Shown here: positions 18,701 to 30,930 of the stretch, piece after piece
How the letters are laid out: each line of letters starts with the position of its first letter
How positions within the stretch are numbered: the first letter of the stretch is position 1
Assembly: GCF_949628265.1 (NCBI RefSeq)
Contig: NC_088786.1
Span: 10,912,001 to 10,976,000 of the forward strand
Length of the DNA stretch: 64,000 nucleotides
Reading direction: 5' to 3'
Origin: Cloeon dipterum
Taxonomy: Eukaryota > Arthropoda > Insecta > Ephemeroptera > Baetidae
Position numbers and translations under genes: made by a program
Notes under the pieces: model-generated
Seen by the model: the letters and a program-made list of their open reading frames with translations, nothing else
What the model was told of the DNA's origin: nothing
Database searches by the model: none

Positions 18701-21700
18701 TGATTGGAAGATTAAGCCATTTCAGCAAAGGCACAAAAATTTTGGAGTCAACAAACATTTTCAAAAAGTAAATAATAATTTTCGTTTGATATTTTGATTT
18801 TGACTTTTCATCTTTTCAGTCTAATGACGTTGGTAGTTGATACCAAACATGATTGCTATGTGAAGCTTATTGTATCAAGCTTGGATTACACCCACGATGG
18901 AATGCCAAGGTTTTACTATTGCCTTTTTGCAAAGGATCTGGCTTGAATTGTGCATTTTAGACAAATTCTAGGAAAAGTCCTTAAGTCACCGTTGGAATCA
19001 TCTCGAATTTATGCCACCAAATTTTTCCTGCTTCTTGTTCGATCTCATGTTGCTGACTTTGAACTTTGGGGCATTGAGCTACTCGTCATGCAACTTTATG
19101 ACTCCAGTACTCAAGTTTCTTTGGCTGCCTCAGACATTCTGGATGAAGCCTGTGATTACAAGGTGAATTTGTTTGAAAAAAGTGTACGTTTTAAATTAAC
19201 GAATGCATCACTCCAGCCTTATATGGAAGCGTTAGTACAGCTGAGACCCACTTTGTTACAACTAGGAGATAGAGGAAGGCTCTTGCTAATCCGCTTTCTC
19301 TCCACCCAAACTGGGTTTTCATACTTGAATGATGCCAACTTTGTCCAGAATGAGCTTCACTTGTGGAAGAACACGTTTAATGAAAAGTGAGTTTGAACTT
19401 AATCATTATAGTTCAGATTATTTAAACTGTCCTTTTTCTGAAGGTATGTGCGGATTGTTGAAGCTAACCTTCACGAGGCGCTTACAATGCACCAGAAGAA
19501 CGAAGAGGGTTCTTATACTGGAAGACTGAGCAACGCGAAAAATGTCATCAAAAACTCCTACTTAGCACCTCACTTATATGGACAGTTGGTTCAACACAAG
19601 GATGGCCTTGAGCTTCTTTCTCAAGACATGAACCTGCTTAGAAAATATTTTGAGGTTAAACCATTTTCACCAGTTCTAATCCTAGTAATGCTAGAAGCTC
19701 AACTTTTTTGTATTCAGATTATTGATATTGGACTTGTCAACACGGAAGAGGATGTAACCAACCTAAAGACTGTGATTTGGGCACTGAGCCACATATCCTC
19801 ATCGACTGGAGGAATACAACTACTGGAGTCGTTAAACGAACCAATACCATTGGCTGAAAGCCTCGTCAACCTTGCAACAGGATGTCCTCATTACGGCGTT
19901 CGAGCTGCGGCGTTTTACGCCTGCTCCCTTCTGGCCACTACTGATCTGGGCTCATGTCATTTAGAATATTCAGGTGCATGCAAAAAATGATAAAACACTT
20001 ATTTCAATATATCTCACAATTTAAGCTTATATCATAAACGCCAAGAAGTTAGAAACGTTTGACTGGCTATCAGGCGATTGATTGTTCATAAAATACTCTT
20101 TTGTGGTCTTTATTGTCATTTTTATTCTTTGCAGGATGGATTACAGTTCGCCACGCCCGTAACGACAAATTTCCTGTTATAAAAGTGCCAGACTTGTCGC
20201 CCCTAGAACCGGAAGACAAAATTCTCCCTGATGACACCGGCATTTGGTTTGAGTTGCCTGATAACAGGCGAAAGCGCTCCACTAGTCACTGTTCTTCGTC
20301 CGCAAGCGCTGGATATGTTGTTCCCTTTGACGGAGAACTGGAGTGTGTGATTAACCCATTAATGGTGCAGAGCACCGCGTCTGCCAATGCATCTCCGTCC
20401 AGGATTAATGGTATCAGCACTGTGATTCCTCCGCTTTTGTCTCTGACATCAACACGGTCTCAAACGTTGCCACTTTCAAAACCTGGAAAGTACCAACAGC
20501 ACCACAAGAGAAGCTACAGTGAGTCGAAGAGCGATTTTGCCATGATGGGAGAGTCGCCCAAAATCAAGGAGCCTTTTAAAAAGCCAGAAAGAAGTCCCAG
20601 GATTAGAAGCATATCTGTGAACTCAGGATCAATACCTCCTGAATTTGTCATTGAAGATGAGTCAAAGCAAAGTAACTTGGAAGTCACTTTGGGTTGTAAG
20701 TATTATTATTTAAAAAGTCCTCTTTAAACTCAAATTTCGTGCAATTTTTTTTCAAGTCATGATACATATATTATAACCAGTTTTCTGGCTCGCATTGTTG
20801 AGGTATTCCTAGAGTGTCACAGCGGTGCGAGAATTTGGGGGATCTGTTCCTGCTGGCTGTCCATTGTCAGAGATGGCAATTATTGCTAGTTAGTGGCTTG
20901 GCTATTTGACCCCAAATTTCTCAAATATTTATCAGCGAGACTGGGAGGCGCACCAGTGCCAACTCGCCAATTGTTGGTTTACCACTTTTCCAGAAAATGT
21001 TTTGCGTTTAAATCGGTGGAACAAAAAGAAGGCCAAGCTCCTCTGCGGACACTTAGGCCATACTAGGGCCCCATGTAATTTGCTCGGTGATTATACTGGG
21101 ACCCGGTGAGCTCATAGCCCACCGGAGGTGCTGAGCAGAGGTTAATCGAACAAAAAATCAGTATATAATGTATACTGGATTTTGAGTATTTTCAATTAAT
21201 TGGTTTTTATTAACTTACTCGATCCTAATTGATTAAGTAAGAATTTTAATTGGCTAATATTTTATGCCAGTGTGATTGAATTTTTTCGCTAATAATCTTA
21301 TAAAAAGTTAAAATTGTTTACAAATTAGTAGCTTTTGGCTAACCATCTCATATTTATTCAGCGTCACCAATTGGATCTATTAATGAATCAGCAAAGGAAG
21401 TGCTGTCAAGCAGTTGGCAGGATGTTAAAGGATTTGCAGCACTTAGATCGCTTCCGAATCGAATGGGAGACATATATGAAACCGCAAGTGATGAGACAAA
21501 ACTGTCAGTCAGACTGTTGAAACCGTTTGGGTAATAATTAAGAAATAAAATACTCTAGCAATATGAATTAAAATTTGTCTTTCAGCTCCACTGACTCCGA
21601 TATGCCTCTACGGAGGGCTCCGTCATCTCTGAACTCCATTTGCAGGCTTCCAAAACTTATCAATGTCCAGTACTCAACTGAGTCTTGTTACAAAGGAATT

Positions 21701-22826
21701 GCTTTGCCAGCCAATATCTGTGATATGTTCAAAAATGAACAGTCAATTTACATTACCCGGATGATGAAAAAGAGGAAGGACCGCGATTCATTCTGCGAAT
21801 TGGAGGAGGTTCCTGAAGCAGGTGAGCTGAACTGAATTTATATTCGCCATTGGGTTCTCTTTTCATAACCTTTCATAATTTAAAATATATAACAGACTAA
21901 TATTTTTACTATTTCTTAACAAATGCAGGCGATTTCAACGGTCGAGAGAGTCCTTATTCAGACAGTGAGGGTTCATTTGATGGAGTCATATTGCATGACC
22001 CCACAAAGTGCATTTCGTGCTCCTTTCGCACACAAAATCCAAGAACTCCAATCAGAACGGGAAAGATCTCAACAAGCTCCCGACACACCCGAACAGGTCA
22101 GTTTCAATTCCCCCATCTGAAATACGTATTAAAATACATTTGTGCAGACACTGAAAGCAGTGAAGAATTTCGCATAGAAAGTTTTACTCTAAATTCCGCC
22201 ACCTTGGAGACCGCTACGCTTAACAGCAATTTTAGTATCAGCAACTTTGAGCTTGGTAGGCTAGGTTTCATCATTCCTTGCGTCGATTTCTACCATTTTA
22301 TTTGGCCGCAGATATGAGTCAGATCAAAGGGGAAGAAAACGCAATCCTGAGCAGGTGCGCTGTGAAAAATGAAATCCTCAAACACGCAGAGAGGCTAAGC
22401 AATCCAATTTGGTTCAAGTCATCAAAAACAGCTCTTTTACAGTACGTTTTTGTGGTGTGTAACTTACTTATTTATAAAATATCTTTGTAATTACTGCAGG
22501 CTTAAGCAAAGATGTCCTCAAGTATTTCAAGACCTGTGCCTCTACTCTGACATTTGTAGTTTGTTAGAAACGTCCAGCTACAGACTTTCAGCTCGGAAAA
22601 GTGTTCAAGAACTTTTTTACGATTGCTCTTTTGAAGAGGTGCGCAACCTTCCATTAATTATTGATTTTTTATCAATTAAATCGTCTTTTCATTTCAGCTT
22701 TATGATGAACCTACTAACATCCTTAAATCCAGAGATCCCAATGCTACTACCTCGAATCTTGTTTTTTCTCCGCCCAGCGTTTTACTTGAAGAAACACCCA
22801 CATCAATTCCAACTATCCATGAGTAA
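15735..22826 (+). CDS. rictor: Rictor, scaffold subunit of TOR complex 2, 23 exons
   Basis: Rictor is the defining subunit of TORC2, which phosphorylates Akt and other AGC kinases and controls growth and the actin cytoskeleton. Exons: 15735-15798, 15861-15908, 15991-16147, 16206-16337, 16394-16578, 16634-17332, 17838-18109, 18162-18263, 18319-18501, 18559-18767, 18820-18909, 18961-19162, 19217-19386, 19444-19654, 19718-19973, 20135-20695, 21362-21530, 21586-21821, 21929-22096, 22148-22255, 22312-22441, 22500-22638, 22698-22826; 4620 nt, 1539 aa (human 1708). Homology covers the protein from the N-terminus (MYRGRSLRSN, then EILSNITRRQGI) through the helical-repeat core (HPKTRKQAKIDLTVLSAPY, WKLADGFVALEGKEILP, KLIVSSLDYTHDGMPR, ELWGIELLVMQLYDSST, LYGQLVQHKDGLELL), a Ser-rich loop (about residues 1030-1230), the conserved YKGIALPANICDMF segment, the CISCSF patch and the C-terminal block CPQVFQDLCLYSDICSLL. 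The introns at 19163-19216 and 19655-19717 are stop-free multiples of three. Large intron 16 carries a dispersed repeat. Confidence 0.95.
20933..21120 (+). repeat. Diverged dispersed repeat, copy 1 (rictor intron 16)
   Basis: This stretch shares ordered blocks with 51497-51707: CTGGGAGGCGCACC, a following ACTCGC, a TGGTTT block, TTTCCAG, CATGT and TGGGACCCGG, with substitutions and indels between them. It is GC-rich against an AT-rich intron. The family is not recognised; a short non-autonomous element or remnant is possible. Boundaries are approximate. Confidence 0.65.
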
Positions 22827-22855
22827 AGCAACAAATTATGTTAAATGTTATACTT

Positions 22856-22861
22856 AATAAA
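22856..22861 (+). terminator. Poly(A) signal AATAAA of rictor
   Basis: A canonical hexamer lies 30 bases after the rictor stop, with a second one at 22906-22911. Either could direct 3' end formation. Confidence 0.6.
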
Positions 22862-22911
22862 TCATTGTATTTTCGCTTTTGAACTGCGCAACAAAAAATT
22901 GTTTAAATAAA

Positions 22912-25176
22912 GTCAAAACGTAACAATATATATGTTATGCGCAGTTTTCTTATTTTATTCAATTGAACTTTCTCTTGCAATGATATTGAGACTAGAGAAT
23001 TGGATAAAAAAATTTACTAATGAAAGTGACACACGTCTCTTTAATAATATCAGGTCAATCCTATAATTTAGGTTTACAAGGGTGGAAAATGAAATGCAAA
23101 AAGAAAAGCGAGAGAATATAATATAGGTTTCTTATTTCGCTTATTTCATTCACTTACTTATTTCACAGTAATAAAATTGATAACGACTATCGATTTAACA
23201 AAAAAAATTGCGAATTAAAAGAGCAAGAAATTCCGGGAATTCCACTACAAAATAATCATTGAAAAATCTGTATAATCATTGAAAAGATCACAATTTTGAA
23301 GAGACTCGCACTGTTTTTGCATCAGGAGATGATAAAAATAATTGTGCCTTGTGTGCATAAATATATGCAAGCCGCAAATAAAGGTTTTAACAGGTAAATG
23401 ATAGGTCAAAAAAGCATTCTTTTATGCTGTGCAAGATGTGAGCTAGTTTGTGGCTACGTGTTTGTACGGCACACGTGCGTGATGTGTTGTTACAGGTTCG
23501 ATTTAGGTTTATCTTACAGTGTGCTAGGCTGCGTGATGCTTGGTGATGCTGCGCATTCGATGCGCAATTAATAACATTTAAAGGTTAGTGACTTTGTGTG
23601 TATTATGTATTACTAAATTTATGTTAATCCTCACTTTATCATACGACTTACTTTTCGCAATGATAATCGTAGGTGACAGGTAAAATTATGGAAAAATCAC
23701 GTCTCTCGATCACACTAACGCTTATCTATGCATGTAATACTTATTATGTTTTTCTTATGTTAAATTAATTACAGTTTCCGCTGGGTTACACATCTCGCGT
23801 TCTTACGAGAATCCCATGTAAAAGTAGGGGTGGCGAAAACTGTTCATTTTTCGCATTTTTCCATAATTGAAAGGAGGAAATGAGATAAGTATGAGTGAAC
23901 GATGAACGATACTATGTATGTACATACATAATACGTTATTGTAGCATAACTTACGTCATTTCTCTATTTATATAATTTATGTGTACATTATTATTACATA
24001 TTATGTGTGCACTACTGTGCACTGTACATAAACATTAAGCGCTACTTACGAGTTAACGCGTGAATTACACAAATGTCATACACAAAAATTCTATCACCTC
24101 TGCCCGCAGATACATAATTTATTATGGCAGACTCACCATTTTCGCCCAACTCACACCTCTCGCTAGGATAGGGATTAACTTTGAATCTTCCCATCAGAAT
24201 CATAGCGAGAAGTGTGAGTGATCGGAAAGCGTGAATCCCCCATATATGTATTTTTGCATTGTATTGCATGACGAGAAGACGAGACTAACATTAATTGTTA
24301 GATTTTTTAAAGGCTAATAGAACGGTGAAGCATTATTTATGTACATATTTATTTTAGAATTTTTCATAATAGCCATCAAAATAATCACTAATGCGCAAAT
24401 TAGAACGATATTTAGCGACATCTAGGCTAGCAGTCTACGTCCTTGCTGCATGTCGGCAGTGGCTGTGTTATTTCAAGGCACTACTTGGAGGCCTTCAGAC
24501 TCTAGGCAGTGCCTTTTTTAAAGTTTCTCTTTTCAAACTTTTCAAAAAAGATACCAAATTTATTAATTAATTATCATTTAATGAACAATCTTTTTCGCAT
24601 TCTTCGTTGGTTTAAAAAAATAAAGGTTGCCTTCATGCAGGGGTGACGCGGTTGGGAATTACTGTTGGGGGTAAGGTATAATAATTACATAGGGTAATTC
24701 GTGTAAATTGAAAGCGGAAATACATAATAGCGAATCGATGGAGGTGAGGGACTGTAATAATTATAAAATCGAATATTTCAAGAAGTATATTAATTTAAAA
24801 ACTGAGGTCAATACATTTCACTGGTGGTAATAGTTGGTAATAGTGGAGCAAATATTTATTACGTGAATTTCTTCTATAACCAAAATTAGTTTAGACATGG
24901 GGGACATAAATTAATCTCGGCAATCTTTATGTGTTTTCTTCGTTCACTGACAGAAGTTAAAATTATTTCGAAATTTGCTCTTAGTTTCAAGCCTGATCAA
25001 CCACAGAAGCGTTTTTACAGCGTTTTTCCACACTAATATACTTAATATTTTCTTAAGGTAACTTGCTGTTAATTTAACTTGAATTTACGCTTAAACATCC
25101 TAGGTAAAATTTTCAAGGAAAATATCCACAGATCATCATTTTGATTGAAAATATGTTGAAATCTCTTACTCGTAAG
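22912..25176. other. Intergenic DNA between rictor and pyd3 (tail-to-tail)
   Basis: Both flanking genes end towards this region. It is AT-rich, with short open frames of random composition. No RNA gene or repeat family was recognised. Confidence 0.55.
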
Positions 25177-25182
25177 TTTATT
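25177..25182 (-). terminator. Poly(A) signal of pyd3 (TTTATT on plus strand)
   Basis: AATAAA read on the minus strand, about 35 bases past the pyd3 stop codon; an overlapping second copy lies at 25182-25187. Confidence 0.55.
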
Positions 25183-25216
25183 TTTATTAATATCCCTCGT
25201 CTACATTATACAGGAG

Positions 25217-27884
25217 CTATAAATTTTCATCCACCACATCTGGTTTGTAATCGGGCTTGATAGCCTTGGTCAGCGACTCTGCGTACAGATCCAATCGTTG
25301 TGTCATCTGAAATGCGCCGAAAATTAATAATTTCTAGTTTGTCAGTAAATGCTCCTGTGCCAAAATTACCCTGAAGCCCCAGTTGTCCTTAGCCTGTCTG
25401 CACAGATTGAGGTCAATCTCGGTCACCAGAAGACCGTCGTTGGTCCTGGACAATCCTGGCGTGCGACTTCCGTCTGGGGCGGCCGCGTAGCTTGATCCGT
25501 AAAAGTGGCCGAAGTCCCTGTGCGCTGGCTTGCCATCAGCAGAGGTGAACTCATTGGGGAAAATCTCCGTGCCGACCCGGTTGATGGCAAACGTGAAATA
25601 GCTGTTGGCGATGGCCGCGTTTCGCGCCTCAATCGGCCATAGGGGCTCGCTAAAATTGAAATTAATGTTAACTGCAGCACATTCGCCAATCGGTTCAATT
25701 TTCCCGAAAGTTTGCGATGCAGGAGAAAATAGTGTATTGGGGTGCGTGATAATGGAAAAGGGAAATAGGACTATGACACCCTTCGCATTTCTAATGCGAA
25801 TCTCACCTCAGCCCACCGATCGTTGCAGAGGGGTTGAAAACCATTTCGGCGCCGTTAATGCCGTACATGAGCCAATTCTGGGGGTGATGCCGTCCATAGC
25901 AAATGTTGATCGCGATCTTCCCAAATTTAGTCTGGAAATAAGAAAAGTGGATTAGCCGATATTTATATTAAACATGGAAATTCTCAAATTCTTTAAGAAC
26001 CAAATTTTCATTTGGTTTTTAATATTAAAAAACATCAGCCCCTACGCTCTTTGAAATTTATTTAATTATTTGGTCTCGCTTAGATAACCTTCGCAAGCGA
26101 TTAGCAAACGAGGTGCAAAAAAGGTCTGAACTGAAGTGTAAATAACTCTACGTCTAGAAACATAATTTTGTCATAACTATTAATAGAGTTACTTACATTG
26201 AAGACCTTGTGTCCGGTGTTGCCTTCCATGTAGTAAGTGGACTCGTTGAAATCGCCAACCCTCGGGATGTGGTTTTTGCGGGTCTTGCCGATGACATTTC
26301 CACTGGTGCCAACGACGACCGTCGTGTTCCAGAGCGTGTCTCCGTGCACGCCATCCCTCTCTAGGATGGGTGACAAAATTACCATGCCGAACTGGCGGGC
26401 GAGCTGTGCGGTCGTAACAAGCGGTGCAAACAGAAAAGCAATGTCAACAGGTCGTCGGGTGAAAAATCAATCAGACAAATACTTTTGGCAAACAGAGAAA
26501 TGAGGAGAGAAAACAACAACCTTTTGGACGAATTGAGTGGTCGGACCGGTTTCCGCGTCCTCGGCGAACTCGCACCACGGCTGCTTCTCGCGGGTGCAGA
26601 ATGCAAAAGGCATGTCTGGGGCACAAAAGTAATTTGCATTTATAGCGGTGCACCGAGTTTTGCGATTCAGATCTCCGAAAAATCCGCTCGCGCGTTGTGC
26701 AAATTTTTAAGAACTTACTCCAGGCCTCTTGGAAGCACAAGACGTTGACGCCGCACAGAGCGGCGGCCTCGGTGATGCGTCCAACGCGTTCAAGGATGGC
26801 ATCGCGCTGTTCCTTAACCGGCGCTGTCGTTGGCAGCAAAATTTTGTGCTGAATGATTCCCGTGCGGACGGTGCTACAAGTTTTGGATATTTTCGATTTA
26901 ATCCGCATAGACAGTTTTGTATTTCAGAGAGCATTAAAGAGTCCAACATATATAGTGATCATAAAATGGTTTTGTGATGAACTACCTTTTTCAGTTTTTG
27001 AATCGAAAATCTCCTTAAAGCTCTATTTAATCTCTCTGATTGCTATCTATAATTTATGAATATTAATAATCCAAAAGAGATATTTTGGAGTTGCGCAAAT
27101 TTTTACCTGTGTCAAAATTAGAGCATAAAGGAAAATATAATTAGTCGTATATTATATTGAATCATTGAATATATACGTAGCATTTTATTAACAATTATTT
27201 TCGTTTTTTTAATATCGTTTTGAGGTTAAAAATATATTTATACTGTATGAGCCCGTATTCGTTCCCGACATGAAAATATTTGTCCCTTAAATTAATTAAA
27301 ATAAATCTTGGTAAAAATGCTGCCTCAGCTTGTACACATTATTAAGTAACTGCAGATTAAGCTACAAGACTTTTTAATCATGCGGGTTTTGCAATTTCAC
27401 AAAGAACAGCGCTCTATAATGAGCCGTAATTCTACCTTACCGTGGCTTCCTCAGCTCCTCCGCAGCCGCATTAATCTTGTACGCCTTGATCTCAAAATCC
27501 CCATTTTTTCCGAGCGCCGCTGCTGCCGTGGGAATTTCGATTGCCCTGAAAATTTTTACATGCAAACAAGAGTTGTTATCTACACTGGGCGAAAACATCA
27601 CCCAAAAAATAGTCTCTAGAATGTTTCGTGTGCAAATGCAGTTGCACTGAATTATTCAGACTCGGTGCAAAAGAAGGAGCCAGTGAACCAGAAAAAAAGA
27701 CTAAACTTTTCCTCTTTCCCGGCGACACACGCTTGTCTTTTTCGTTGGCCCCTTTTTAAATTGTACTGCTATGTACTCACTCGACGGGCTTTCCAAACAA
27801 GATTCTCTTCACCTCCGCTAGCTCAGGCTGGGGAATGTGTTTTTCCAAGCACTCCTCCAAACTTTGAAATTCTCCAGAGGACAT
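25217..27884 (-). CDS. pyd3: Beta-ureidopropionase (beta-alanine synthase), 8 exons
   Basis: This nitrilase-superfamily enzyme hydrolyses N-carbamoyl-beta-alanine (and the beta-aminoisobutyrate analogue) to the beta-amino acid, CO2 and ammonia, the last step of cytosolic pyrimidine breakdown. In insects beta-alanine also feeds cuticle tanning. Exons in transcript order: 27884-27781, 27545-27441, 26873-26719, 26615-26521, 26403-26197, 25931-25807, 25649-25370, 25306-25217; 1161 nt, 386 aa (human UPB1 384). The Glu-Lys-Cys catalytic triad is intact: E119 in CFQEAW, K196 in [13 protein letters not shown] and C233 in [13 protein letters not shown], the same numbering as in the human enzyme. The N-terminus [20 protein letters not shown] and the C-terminal [20 protein letters not shown] also match the family. 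No signal peptide is seen, as expected for a cytosolic enzyme. Transcription is divergent from SAP18 across 2.1 kb. Confidence 0.96.
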
Positions 27885-29969
27885 TATGGAAATGCGACTT
27901 GTTGTTGCGACGACAGCCACTGGAGAGAGAAAGAAAGAAGCGAGATGAAGTTTACGATCAGTCGTTCATGTATTAGAGGGAGGTGTTTTCAGCGGGGCAG
28001 AGCCGCGCGCACCGGCCGCCCGTCCTGGCCACGACGTGGGCTGACAGCGAGTAAACAGTTAATAATTTTAAGTAATTCTTTATCAATGACGGCAGCTCGT
28101 TGACCTTGACTTGAGTTTAAAAAGTCAATGAAACTGCCACTCATGATCAGCTTTGTATTGTATAGTCAATGTTTGCAACATTCCAAGTCTCAACAGCCTC
28201 GCGGCATCATAACATATTTTTAATTTTAATAATTTTCCTTATCCAAGTTAGTAATTTCGGCACGAGGAGATTTTGCGTTGGATTAGGAAAATAGAAATTT
28301 CTTAACTGATTAACTCCCATAAATTCAAGACCATTAAAATTACGAAACAAACAATGCTGACATCGACCATCGTTCGTCATTATTTCAAACCCATTTTGCA
28401 CCTGGTATGTAAGCATAGTTCTATTCTTGCAAAATCATTTTGTCAATATTTATGAGTTACAAAAAGATTCCTCACACCTCCCAGCATGACTTTTTTTAAA
28501 TAAAAGTGGTCAAGTATATCTGGGCTCACTTCTGCTTTGTCCTCCAGGGCAAGGCCTTAGTCACTTGTTTTCCTGAAGTGTCGCCCTTTTTCACAAGACT
28601 TCCTACTGTAATTGACTGTGTTACTTTAATGTATTTATAACAAAGTGTGAGAATAAACATCCAATAATAAAGTACAAGTTTCAATTTGAATAAATAAAAA
28701 AAGTTAAAAAAAAAATTAAAATTAAGGGGAATAAATATACTCTTTAAATAAAAATGTTTGCGAGTATTTTCAGAAACAAAAATCGAGTTTAAAGGTGGCA
28801 AGAATTTTTTTATAAATCAATACAATTCGCTGACCTATGTCTTGTTCAGAATATTGAGTATTGGCCGAGCTGCTAAAAAGTGATCAATTCCAAATATTTA
28901 TCCCTTTAACTTGAAATTAATTTATACTTAAATATCTGGCGGTAAAAAACTTTAGTTTCAAACACATCAAAGTTCAAAGATGATATTATTCTTATTTTTA
29001 ATCGTTTTGAATATAACATTATTTAAATATTTATAAACTAAAAACGCTTATTGCGTCAAGTGTGGAGCAGTGCTTACATCCCAGTTAAGTGCTTTTATAT
29101 AGATCTACTATTTGAATCGGGTAAATATTTTGATTCTTAACTCGTGTCTGCATTCCACTCTTCAAGAACGCTCTATAATAGGGCGTATACTTCCTCACAA
29201 GGCTCCTTGGTCGAATGGTGCATGTAACCGCGGTCTTCTTCAACAGATTTTATGCCAGAGAGAAAAAATATTCTCTGTCCAGATTAGTCTACGTTTGCTA
29301 CGAAAGCAATATAAATATCCTGCAATATTTATGACGAATGATCTTAAATTGAGAAAAACTATTTTCCAATTTTCGCTTGGTGTTTAATTTATTTAGGGCA
29401 AAAACAACACTGACACAAAGAGCAAGGTGGACGGTGGTCCATAATGGAAAACGAGAAAAACTTTAAATTTTTACACGCTTTCCGCGTAATCTGGAGGCAC
29501 ATAATAGCTAGACAATATAATGGCTTTGGTTACTGCAAGGCCTCAAAAAATATATCAATATTGTTATACATATGTACCTAGTTCCTATAAAAAATAATAA
29601 TTAAAGAATTTTGTGCTCTGAGCCCGAGATTCACCCTGATCAACTCGATCGAACTGATTAATTCTGATTTTAAGTAAAGTGCATAATTTTTTTCCATGCT
29701 AAATGGACTGGAATATTGAATTTTTTTTAATTTCCCCGGTTAATAGCGCGCTTTGGTAGCCAGCGGCTTGAGCCAAACTAGCATTTGATTGGATCGAAAG
29801 TTAAAAGAAACGTCTCTCTGCCGCGCCCAGGCCGCGCCTGCCATCTGGTTTCGTCTACGTTACCTATATCCGCGTGTGCGAGTGGTATATTAGTAAACAA
29901 ACGCCCGGCTGCTGTTTTCAATCGAAAAATCCGATTTTTCGCCGATAATTATCATTTTCCGACCTAAAC
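27885..29969. other. Intergenic DNA between divergent pyd3 and SAP18
   Basis: The ends should hold the pyd3 promoter and leader (GC-rich patch about 27980-28050) and the SAP18 promoter and leader (GC-rich patch about 29740-29910). The 1.5 kb between is AT-rich. Open frames at 28526-28801 (minus) and 29112-29387 (plus) are low-complexity or random and I do not support them. Confidence 0.5.
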
Positions 29970-30930
29970 ATGGCTTCAGGAGGTCTTGAGTCAAAGATTG
30001 TGGAGGAAAAGTCTGAGAACGAGAAACCAGTCAACAGAGAAAAGGTGTGTGAATTGATGCAGTAAAAATTTTCACATAAATCGATCTGAATCTTTGCAGA
30101 CCTGTCCACTTCTTTTGCGAGTCTTCTGCAACACAGGTCGACACAACAGCATTTTGCAATATGCTGCAGGTACCGTGCCAGGCAATGAACTTCAAATTTA
30201 CACATGGTTTGTATTTAGCTCTTACATATCATTAATCATGTATATAGATACATACATTTGAGTTGAAAATTATGTATATCATTAGGAAGGACGCCACTTT
30301 GAAAGAACTGTCCACTCTGGTGAAAGAAGTAAATCCTGACGCCAAACGGAAGGGCACAACGCTTCATTTCGCCCTAGTGGCCCCTGATCCTACCAGGCCC
30401 AACGCAAACCTGAGAGCGAGAGACTTGGGCGCCACTATCAGTGGCCACAAAGGACCTGATGATAACAAAACTCTAGCCCAGCTTAAGTACGTTTTTTCTT
30501 AATCTCGAACTAAGGGTATTTTCATTTGAAGTGTAAAAAATAATCATAATATTGCTTTCTTTATGATATATTATTTATTTCATCTCACATAAATTACTAC
30601 TCTTGCCATTAAAAATATCTCTGTAAATAACTTAGAATATTCTGCTTCACAATCAGGCAAGCTCGCATCACAACCAGAATTAGTGACTTTCATTGATACA
30701 TTTGTTCACTCCACCAATCACACAATCGAGACACATCTGTAAATTATAACATTGTGCATTTAAGATTCCGCATTGGCGACTTCCTGGACATCGGCATTTT
30801 CCCGCCAACTGACACGATGGGCATGGACAGGATGGAGCGCATCGGAATGGAGCGTTCCATGCCAGACAGACTGGGAATGGAGCGGGGAATCATTGACCGG
30901 CGTCAGAACAGAAGGGGGCGCGCTTATTAG
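29970..30930 (+). CDS. SAP18: SAP18 (Sin3-associated polypeptide of 18 kDa), 4 exons
   Basis: SAP18 (Bin1 in Drosophila) has a ubiquitin-like fold and acts in the Sin3-HDAC co-repressor and in the ASAP/PSAP complexes (with RNPS1 and Acinus or Pinin) at exon junctions. Exons: 29970-30044, 30100-30206, 30286-30486, 30765-30930; 549 nt, 182 aa. Conserved blocks are CPLLLRVFCNTGRHNS, ELQIYTWKDATLKELSTLVK, HFALVAPDPTRPNANLRARD and FRIGDFLDIGIFPP. The N-terminal tail (about 25 residues) is charged and variable. The C-terminal tail is unusual: instead of the short PPNRAPPP-type end it has Met/Arg-rich MER repeats (see findings) and ends RRGRAY. The stop lies 218 bases from the stop of the opposing ABCG8-like gene. 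An ATTAAA at 31013-31018 may be its poly(A) signal. Confidence 0.94.

Noticed and set aside
28526..28801. 91-codon minus-strand frame rich in Phe, Leu and Lys
   Set aside because: Translation of AT-rich DNA; no homology recognised and no splice or promoter context.
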